DNA of 31,809 nt from UBA6987 sp045616945 (lineage in GTDB: Bacteria > Bacillota > Clostridia > Lachnospirales > Lachnospiraceae). The notes beneath the pieces were generated by a model. It searched no databases. It saw only the letters and a program-made list of their open reading frames with translations, and was not told the origin of the DNA. This document shows, one piece after another, positions 14,589-20,483 of this stretch. Each line of letters starts with the position of its first letter. Position 1 is the first letter of the stretch. The stretch spans positions 1 to 31,809 of the forward strand of contig JAZLHR010000038.1 in NCBI GenBank assembly GCA_045616945.1, written 5' to 3'. The translations under genes were made by a program, and so were the position numbers.

Positions 14589-15998
14589 ATGGGAATCGAA
14601 TTCTGGGATGACAGTGTCTGGTCATTTGTGGCCGCATTGACGATCCTGCTCGTCTGCATGCTCGTTGCCAACATGCTCCGTGACATCTTCAAGCCTTTGA
14701 AGAAGCTGATGATCCCCAGCAGCGTTCTGGGCGGCTTCCTGATCCTTTTCGTCAGCTTTATTTACAAGAAGGTGACCGGGAACGATCTGCTGAACATCGA
14801 TCTGTTGGAATCCCTGACCTATCACGGCCTGGGACTCGGCTTTGCGGCCATGTCGCTCCGCAATCTTGACCAGCAGAACAAGGAGTATAAAGGAGACAGC
14901 TTTTCGACTGCTCTCAGCGTAGTCGGATCCTATCTGCTTCAGGGCATCCTGGGTCTGCTGATCTCACTCGGTCTGTATAAGCTGATCGGCAGCTTCTTTG
15001 CCTCCGGCCTGATCCTTCCCATGGGCTTCGGGCAGGGACCGGGGCAGGCCTTCAACTGGGGACGCACCTATGAAAATTCCTTCGGCTTCACCGACGGTGC
15101 CAGCTTCGGGCTGACGATTGCCGCCGTGGGCTTCATTGCCTCCAGTATCGGCGGGATCATTTTCCTGAACTCCCTCCGCAGAAAACATATCATTCAGGGC
15201 GAAGCGTCAGATATCCAGGATGAGAATCTGTCGGCGCAGAGCATTACGGGGGAGAATGAGATCCCGCTGTCCGAATCCATGGACAAGCTGACCGTTCAGC
15301 TGGCACTGGTCTTCGGCACCTACACCCTCGCCTATCTGTTTATGAAGGGTATCAACGTGATCATCGAGACCGGCGTGATGGGCGATTTCGGCTACAACAC
15401 CGTGCAGCCGCTCGTCTGGGGCTTCAACTTCCTGTTTTCGTCCATTTTCGGCATCCTCGTCAAGGGCGTTTTCCGCAAACTGCAGCAGAAAAAGATCATC
15501 AAGAAGGAATACACCAACACGTTCATGCAGAACCGCATTGCGGGCATCATGTTCGATATCATGGTGATCGCCTCCATTGCCGCGATCAATCTCTCTGCCT
15601 TTACGCACCGCAGCTTTGTCATCCCGCTGCTGCTCATGTGCATCATCGGCACGGTTTCTACGTTCTTCTACCTGAAGTTTTTCTGCAGACGCCTGTTCCC
15701 GCAGTACGAAAATGAAGCCTTTCTGTCTCTTTACGGGATGCTGACCGGAACTGCCAGCACGGGCGTCATCCTGCTCCGTGAGATCGACCCGCAGTTCAAG
15801 ACCCCTGCGGCCAACAATCTGGTCTACCAGCAGGCATGGGCCATCCTGTTCGGCGCTCCGATGCTCCTCATGATGGGCGTAGCGCCGCAGAGTCCGAAGC
15901 AGTGCATCATCGTATGCGTTCTTCTGGTCGCCCTGTTCGCGGCCATCAACCTTCTGGCCTTCCGCAAATTCATCTTCGGAAAGAAGAAAAAGAAGTAA
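14589..15998 (+). CDS. GltS-like sodium/dicarboxylate (glutamate) symporter family protein
   Basis: This 469-residue polytopic membrane protein has roughly ten to twelve hydrophobic helices and an internal two-fold repeat. The repeat is marked by GFGQGPGQAFNWG (about 141-153) in the first half and GMLTGTASTGVILLREIDP (about 383-401) in the second. These glycine-rich re-entrant loops are the signature of the GltS family (Na+-coupled glutamate uptake). A hydrophilic loop at about 198-235 separates the halves, and the C-terminus is a Lys-rich cytosolic tail. The start has AGGAGGG 5 bp upstream. It follows the acyltransferase by 72 bp with no visible terminator, so read-through is likely. The exact organic anion carried is not certain. 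Confidence 0.8.
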   Translation: MGIEFWDDSVWSFVAALTILLVCMLVANMLRDIFKPLKKLMIPSSVLGGFLILFVSFIYKKVTGNDLLNIDLLESLTYHGLGLGFAAMSLRNLDQQNKEYKGDSFSTALSVVGSYLLQGILGLLISLGLYKLIGSFFASGLILPMGFGQGPGQAFNWGRTYENSFGFTDGASFGLTIAAVGFIASSIGGIIFLNSLRRKHIIQGEASDIQDENLSAQSITGENEIPLSESMDKLTVQLALVFGTYTLAYLFMKGINVIIETGVMGDFGYNTVQPLVWGFNFLFSSIFGILVKGVFRKLQQKKIIKKEYTNTFMQNRIAGIMFDIMVIASIAAINLSAFTHRSFVIPLLLMCIIGTVSTFFYLKFFCRRLFPQYENEAFLSLYGMLTGTASTGVILLREIDPQFKTPAANNLVYQQAWAILFGAPMLLMMGVAPQSPKQCIIVCVLLVALFAAINLLAFRKFIFGKKKKK

Positions 15999-16012
15999 AC
16001 TGTTTTTCCATC

Positions 16013-16052
16013 AAAAAAGGCCTCTTTTGTCAGGGACAAAAGGGGTCTTTTG
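16013..16052 (+). terminator. Bidirectional terminator between the symporter and the dehydroquinase-like gene
   Basis: GGCCTCTTTTGTC (16019-16031) pairs with GACAAAAGGGGTC (16035-16047) around a 3-nt loop, with G-U pairs. An A-run flanks the left and a T-run the right. It serves both convergent transcripts. Confidence 0.85.
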
Positions 16053-16064
16053 GTTTTCTGCGGC

Positions 16065-16841
16065 TCAATATCTGTGCGGCTTGTAATCGAAATTATCCAC
16101 AAACATGCGCGTAGCTCTGAGCAGCGGCTGATCCTTTGTGGCAAGCTCGTTATAGACCGGAACGGTCAGCCACATACAGCAGCCGAGCACGGGGCCGATG
16201 TTCCTGTGCATTTTGCAGTACGGTCCGACGGAAAGGAAAAGATACGGTATATCCAGTTCCTTTTTGAGCAGAGAGGAAGTCTTCAGATTTTCAAGCATTT
16301 CCTCTTCCGTCGTGGATGCCGTAACGATCTTCGCGATATCGGCGCCGCGCTTCTGATGTTCGAGAGCGATGGAAAGCACCTCGTCGTGATTCATAAAACG
16401 CTTGGTATGGCTGGACATCAGCACCTCAAGCCCGCTCTCGTGCATCGTGTCGATCAGCTTTTTCTGCTTATCGATGGCCGCCGCGTTCCGGGTGATCTCA
16501 TCGGGCGACTTGTCATAAAGATCGCCCATCACATCCATCAGCGTCCCGCCGGCCCGGCCGCACAAAAGCAGCTCCTCGGCCAGCTCATCATCACTCATGC
16601 CCTCGTTAAGTCCGACACGGTAGCAGGTGACATATACGGGCTTGTCATCGGCAAAGCGGAACATGCTTCTATATTGTTTTTCCGTCCGGTACTCCTTGGG
16701 AAACTGCTCTATCTGGAATCCGAGCGCGTCCGCACCGTCAAACATACTGGTACGCGCAAGCGAAATAAATTCACTCGGCGTGCGGACCTGTATCATGGAT
16801 GTAAGCAAGGGCTTTTCACGGTTCAAAAAGGTGGGCTTCAT
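16065..16841 (-). CDS. Type I 3-dehydroquinate dehydratase-like protein
   Basis: This 258-residue TIM-barrel protein resembles type I dehydroquinase (AroD). Using the start at 16841 (AAGGGAG 6 bp upstream; an ATG at 16847 abuts that site), the catalytic pair is His145 in MSSHTKR and Schiff-base Lys171 in GADIAKIVTAS. A substrate arginine is at 213 in VGPYCKMHRNIG, where AroD has MG..G..SR. The region normally carrying an active-site glutamate reads TLMDVMGDL. The enzyme therefore probably performs Schiff-base dehydration on 3-dehydroquinate or a related cyclic or branched acid, but it is divergent from housekeeping AroD. It follows the SDR gene by 13 bp in a two-gene operon divergent from an AraC regulator, which suggests catabolic use. 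Confidence 0.75.
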   Translation of the reverse strand: MKPTFLNREKPLLTSMIQVRTPSEFISLARTSMFDGADALGFQIEQFPKEYRTEKQYRSMFRFADDKPVYVTCYRVGLNEGMSDDELAEELLLCGRAGGTLMDVMGDLYDKSPDEITRNAAAIDKQKKLIDTMHESGLEVLMSSHTKRFMNHDEVLSIALEHQKRGADIAKIVTASTTEEEMLENLKTSSLLKKELDIPYLFLSVGPYCKMHRNIGPVLGCCMWLTVPVYNELATKDQPLLRATRMFVDNFDYKPHRY

Positions 16842-16854
16842 ACGCATCTCCCTT

Positions 16855-17607
16855 TCATTCTTTGTTGAACATAACGCTTCTGCCGCCGTCTACCAGCAGC
16901 GTAACGCCCGTGGTGAAAGCGGATTTATCGGACGCCAGGAACATCACGGCATTCACGATTTCCTGCGGTTCCGCGGCACGACCCAGCAGGGTCTTCATTT
17001 TTGCCATGGCCGGACGGGTAAGCACCGGGCCGGGGGCAACGCATACGGCGCGGATATTGTACGGTGCGCCGGCCTGCGCAAGCGATTTGATAAATCCGTT
17101 CATCAACGCGCTCTTGCTTGCGGCATAATCCGCATGGAGCGGGCTGCCCTCTTCGCCCGTAATCGAGCCGAAGTTCACGATCACGCCGCTCTTCTGTTCC
17201 GCCATATATTTCATGGCTGCGTGGCAGAAATAGAACGCGCCCTTCAGATTGACGTCGATCCCCCAATCATATACTTCGATGGGCGTTTCAAAAAACGTAC
17301 GTGCTTTGGATTTTAAGATCCGGACCGCCGAGCCTCCCGCGCAGTTTTCCAGGATATCGATGCCTCCGAAGGTTTCCACAGCCTTTGCGCAGGCTGCGGA
17401 GACCTGCTTGTAATCGCGCACATCGCACTGCACGCCGATCGCATGACCGCCGGCCTCATTGATCAGGCGGGCCTGCTTTTCGACCTCTTCCCCGTTGATA
17501 TCCACAAGCACGACATTGGCGCCCTCTGCGGAAAAACACTGAGCGGAAAGCAGCCCCATGCCGGACGCCGCGCCTGTTACGAGAAGCGTTTTGTTTTCAA
17601 ACTCCAT
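16855..17607 (-). CDS. Short-chain dehydrogenase/reductase (classical SDR)
   Basis: This 250-residue classical SDR has the cofactor loop TGAASGMG (11-18), Asp36 at the end of the second strand (favouring NAD over NADP), NCAG (88-91), and the catalytic Ser148, Tyr161 and Lys165 (YAASK). The C-terminal region has the usual PGPV and TGVTLLVDGG motifs. It is a cytosolic NAD-dependent oxidoreductase of an alcohol or ketone. The substrate is not readable. It is first in the operon with the dehydroquinase-like gene, and a quinate/shikimate-type or other cyclic polyol substrate would be consistent with that partner. GGAG precedes ATG 17607. Confidence 0.9.
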   Translation of the reverse strand: MEFENKTLLVTGAASGMGLLSAQCFSAEGANVVLVDINGEEVEKQARLINEAGGHAIGVQCDVRDYKQVSAACAKAVETFGGIDILENCAGGSAVRILKSKARTFFETPIEVYDWGIDVNLKGAFYFCHAAMKYMAEQKSGVIVNFGSITGEEGSPLHADYAASKSALMNGFIKSLAQAGAPYNIRAVCVAPGPVLTRPAMAKMKTLLGRAAEPQEIVNAVMFLASDKSAFTTGVTLLVDGGRSVMFNKE

Positions 17608-17718
17608 TGTTCCGATCTCCTTTTTATATCTGCGGCGTCTGCCTGATCCGGGCCGGTATTCCCGCCGCGGCAGCTGCCCCGGACCTGATCCGCAGGCAGT
17701 TTTCGAGCCTTCTGTTTT

Positions 17719-17746
17719 GTTATAACACGGAAAAACCCGTTTGCAA
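17719..17746 (-). promoter_or_regulatory. Probable promoter of the SDR/dehydroquinase-like operon
   Basis: On the minus strand TTGCAA (17741-17746), 16 bp, TATAAC (17719-17724). It is divergent from the AraC gene promoter, with about 50 bp between the two -35 boxes where a regulator could act on both. Confidence 0.5.
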
Positions 17747-17798
17747 TCCATGATACTCCTGTATCTGAAAACAATACTCCTGCAATACATTTTTTTTG

Positions 17799-17827
17799 TT
17801 GAAACCGCAAAGGGTTTTCGATATACT
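17799..17827 (+). promoter_or_regulatory. Promoter of the AraC-family regulator gene
   Basis: TTGAAA (17799-17804), 17 bp, TATACT (17822-17827). Transcription would start near 17834, close to the ribosome binding site GAGGTGG (17848-17854). Confidence 0.75.
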
Positions 17828-17857
17828 GACAGAAACTATACTTTCACGAGGTGGCTT

Positions 17858-18643
17858 ATGTACTGCGAAAAACAGGGTCTGGCCCATTTTGTATCGCGTA
17901 TTTATACAAAGCAAAACAGTGTGGCCTTTGATTACTCCCTTCGGCCGCGCCCGTGCCACAATCTCGCGATCATTCTCCGCGGAAATGTCATTTTCAGTGA
18001 AAACGGCAGGGATATCCCGGTACATTCCGATGAAGTCGCATTTATTCCGAAAGGCTCGCGCTACCGCGCCCAGTGGTTTCCCGATCCCGACATCGTCTTT
18101 CACACACTCCATTTCGACTTTGCGTGGCAGGGTGACCCGCTGAAGAACATCAGGATCCCCGTGCAGAAAATCGCGGCGGACGACATAGAGGAACTAAAAA
18201 GCCTGTTCGCATTTGTGCATGCCAATCAGAATGCCGGGACATTTGAATTCAATTCCGCATTTTACGATATCTGCGCCAAGACCGTGGCCAGGCTCGAATA
18301 TACACAAACAGCGCGCGTCAGCCCGGTGCAGCCGGCCCTGGATCATCTGGAAAACCATTATACCGAAAAAGTAACGGTCGAGGCCCTTGCGGCACTGTGC
18401 TGCCTGAGCGAATCGCGGTTTTATGTATGCTTCCGGGCCGAAACGGGCATGACACCGATCGAATACAAGAACCGACTGTGCATACGCCATACGATGCATC
18501 TGCTCATTGCGGAGCCTTCCCAAAGCATCGAAAAAATCGCGCTCGAAAACGGCTTTGATTCCGCCATATACTTCCGGCGCCTCTTCAAGCGATATACCGG
18601 CAGAACGCCGGGCGAATACCGCAGTGCCGGCATGCTGATGTAA
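17858..18643 (+). CDS. AraC-family transcriptional regulator
   Basis: This 261-residue protein has an N-terminal cupin-like ligand domain (about 20-130; residues such as GRDIPVHSDEVAFIPKGSRY fit the AraC beta-barrel) and a C-terminal double helix-turn-helix (about 160-258) with KVTVEALAALCCLSESRF and the final SAIYFRRLFKRYTGRTPGEYR signature. The start at 17858 is chosen over upstream in-frame codons because GAGGTGG lies 3 bp before it and the promoter lies inside the longer frame. It is divergent from the SDR/dehydroquinase-like operon and is the likely local regulator of it. The ligand is unknown. Confidence 0.92.
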   Translation: MYCEKQGLAHFVSRIYTKQNSVAFDYSLRPRPCHNLAIILRGNVIFSENGRDIPVHSDEVAFIPKGSRYRAQWFPDPDIVFHTLHFDFAWQGDPLKNIRIPVQKIAADDIEELKSLFAFVHANQNAGTFEFNSAFYDICAKTVARLEYTQTARVSPVQPALDHLENHYTEKVTVEALAALCCLSESRFYVCFRAETGMTPIEYKNRLCIRHTMHLLIAEPSQSIEKIALENGFDSAIYFRRLFKRYTGRTPGEYRSAGMLM

Positions 18644-18674
18644 AGCCTCCGCCGCTCCGGCTCCATTGCAGCAC

Positions 18675-18726
18675 AAAAATGACCCCCGCCCGTCAGTTTT
18701 CCGTCTGACATGCGGGAGTCATTTTT
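18675..18726 (+). terminator. Long bidirectional terminator after the AraC gene
   Basis: AAAAATGACCCCCGC and GCGGGAGTCATTTTT form the outer arms with a nested GTCAG/CTGAC stem. The A-run and T-run at the two ends allow termination in both directions. Confidence 0.8.
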
Positions 18727-18772
18727 GAGTGCATATTTTGCTTATGGGACAATACTTCCCAAAAGAAAGTCC

Positions 18773-18872
18773 GGACCGCAGAAAGTCTTATTCCATAAGG
18801 CTTTCCGCGGTCCCTTGGCAAACACTTTTTATCCAATATTTTTCTTATTCCGCAAGGCTTTCTGCGGTCCCT
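18773..18872. repeat. Hairpin repeat with a second half-copy
   Basis: GGACCGCAGAAAG (18773-18785) is inverted at 18801-18813 (CTTTCCGCGGTCC). A nested CTTAT/ATAAG stem (18787-18791, 18795-18799) makes a 41-nt near-perfect hairpin. A direct 30-bp near-copy of its right part occurs at 18786-18815 and 18843-18872. The second copy contains CTTTCTGCGGTCC (18858-18870), which is perfectly complementary to the left arm. It lies between the convergent AraC gene and rpiB and may be a REP-like element or a terminator for rpiB. Confidence 0.6.
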
Positions 18873-18928
18873 GACCGACACGTTTTGCCCTATATCCGGC
18901 TTTTTTGAGGGCCGTATGCCCCAGGAGC

Positions 18929-19360
18929 TTAATCCTCTTCGATTTGGGCGATTCTTCTCTTATGGCGTTCCTCCTCGGAAAAAGGAGTATCCAGGAACGT
19001 ATCTACGATCTTCACAGCCAGGCCGGGACCGACGACGCGGCCGCCCATCGCCAGAATATTGGCGTCGTTATGCAGGCGGGTCGCCTCCGCGGAAAAGCAG
19101 TCGCTGCAGAGCGCGGCACGGATGCCCTTCACTTTATTTGCCGTGATGGAGATCCCGATACCGGTGCCGCAGATCAGAATGCCCTTTTCGCATTCTCCGC
19201 CCGCAACTGCCTTCGCTACGGCTCTTCCGTATTCCGGATAGTCGCAGGAAGCCGTGCTGTAGCAGCCGAAATCCTTGAATTCCAGACCTCTTTCCTGCAG
19301 ATGCCTAATGATCTCCTGCTTGAGTTCAAAACCGCCGTGGTCACATCCGATTGCTATCAT
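18929..19360 (-). CDS. rpiB: Ribose-5-phosphate isomerase B
   Basis: This 143-residue RpiB/LacAB-fold protein converts ribulose 5-phosphate and ribose 5-phosphate in the non-oxidative pentose phosphate pathway. Visible features are IGCDHGGFELK (Asp7, His8), DYPEY, the active-site ICGTGIGIS with Cys64, and RLHNDANILAMGGR (His97, Asn98). Length is typical. It overlaps the end of the Sua5 gene by 20 bp and has AAGGAG 6 bp before ATG 19360, so it is translated from the operon that starts with the GTPase-NYN fusion. A similar sua5-rpiB adjacency is, to my knowledge, common in Bacillota. Related galactose-6-phosphate isomerase subunits are possible but less likely. Confidence 0.95.
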   Translation of the reverse strand: MIAIGCDHGGFELKQEIIRHLQERGLEFKDFGCYSTASCDYPEYGRAVAKAVAGGECEKGILICGTGIGISITANKVKGIRAALCSDCFSAEATRLHNDANILAMGGRVVGPGLAVKIVDTFLDTPFSEEERHKRRIAQIEED

Positions 19361-20435
19361 TTTTTTCTCCTTCTGCCTCTTCGGCCTGAACGATCTGATA
19401 TCCGGCAGCCTTCCGCAGCCGGTTCATGATCGCGTCTCCCAGAGGGCCGTCATGGAAGGTCTCCGAAAAGACCGCCTCCAGCCCCGCATCATCCAATTCC
19501 CGCAGCACCTGAAAAAGATTGTGCGCAACGGTCTCATCTTCTTCCCGGCTGCCCAGCACGATCACGTGCTCCTGCCCCGCATAGAGCGGCGCCGTTTCCC
19601 GGCTGCACAGGATCCCCGTCCGCCGGCCCGCCGCCGCAGCTTCTGCCGCCGCTTGCTTGATATAGGCCGTTGCCGCCTCGGGCCGTCCTTCCACCAGTGT
19701 CACGGAAGCCTTCGGCGCATAATGACGGTATTTCATACCGGGGGCCTTGGGAACAAATCCCTCCTCCGGCCGCGCGTAGACCGCCGGATCCACATCGACC
19801 TTCCGAAACAGCTGTTCCAGCCGCTTTTTCCCGATAAAGCCCGGCCGCAGGACCGTAGGCGTTTCCGTCGTTACATCGATGATCGTGGATTCCAGGCCGA
19901 TATCCGACGGCCCGCCGTCCAGGATCAGCTCTATGCGGCCGTCCATATCTTCTTTGACCCGGTCCGCCGCAGTCGTACTGGGACGCCCGGACAGATTGGC
20001 GCTGGGTGCCGCGATAGGGACCCCCGCAGCCCGGATAAAGGCCCGCGCACCGGGGTGAGAGGGCATGCGGATGGCTACCGTATCCAGCCCGCCCGTGGTC
20101 TCCTTCGGAACAAGCGCCGATTTGCGAAAGATCAGAGTCATGGGGCCGGGCCAGAATGCCTGCATCAATATTTCCGCAGCGGGAGGGATCTCCTCCGTCA
20201 GCGGCAGCAGATCTTCCCGCTCCGTGATATGCAGGATCAGCGGATTATCGGAGGGCCGCCCCTTGGCCGCATATATGCGCCCGGCCGCTGCCGGGTCCAG
20301 CCCGTTGCCGCCCAGCCCGTAGACCGTTTCCGTGGGAAATGCCACCAGCCCGCCGGCCCGAATGATCCTGCCGGCCCGTTCCAGCACGGGAGCATCCTGC
20401 TCCATCCCGGTCAGCCGTATTACATCCGTTTGCAT
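19341..20435 (-). CDS. L-threonylcarbamoyladenylate synthase (Sua5 type)
   Basis: This protein of about 364 residues has an N-terminal YrdC domain (about 15-205) and a C-terminal Sua5 domain (about 225-364), so it is the long Sua5 form rather than the short TsaC. It uses threonine, bicarbonate and ATP to make threonylcarbamoyl-AMP for t6A at position 37 of ANN-decoding tRNAs. Motifs are AFPTETVYGLGGN, KGRPSDNPL, APSANLSGRPS and STIIDV. The start ATG 20435 has AAGGAG 9 bp upstream; a further upstream TTG at 20459 lacks a ribosome binding site. It lies 48 bp after the fusion GTPase gene and overlaps rpiB at its end. Confidence 0.93.
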   Translation of the reverse strand: MQTDVIRLTGMEQDAPVLERAGRIIRAGGLVAFPTETVYGLGGNGLDPAAAGRIYAAKGRPSDNPLILHITEREDLLPLTEEIPPAAEILMQAFWPGPMTLIFRKSALVPKETTGGLDTVAIRMPSHPGARAFIRAAGVPIAAPSANLSGRPSTTAADRVKEDMDGRIELILDGGPSDIGLESTIIDVTTETPTVLRPGFIGKKRLEQLFRKVDVDPAVYARPEEGFVPKAPGMKYRHYAPKASVTLVEGRPEAATAYIKQAAAEAAAAGRRTGILCSRETAPLYAGQEHVIVLGSREEDETVAHNLFQVLRELDDAGLEAVFSETFHDGPLGDAIMNRLRKAAGYQIVQAEEAEGEKNDSNRM

Positions 20436-20483
20436 CTTACTATTCTCCTTCGCCGGCAAATATCGCCGACCGAAACAGTATAC

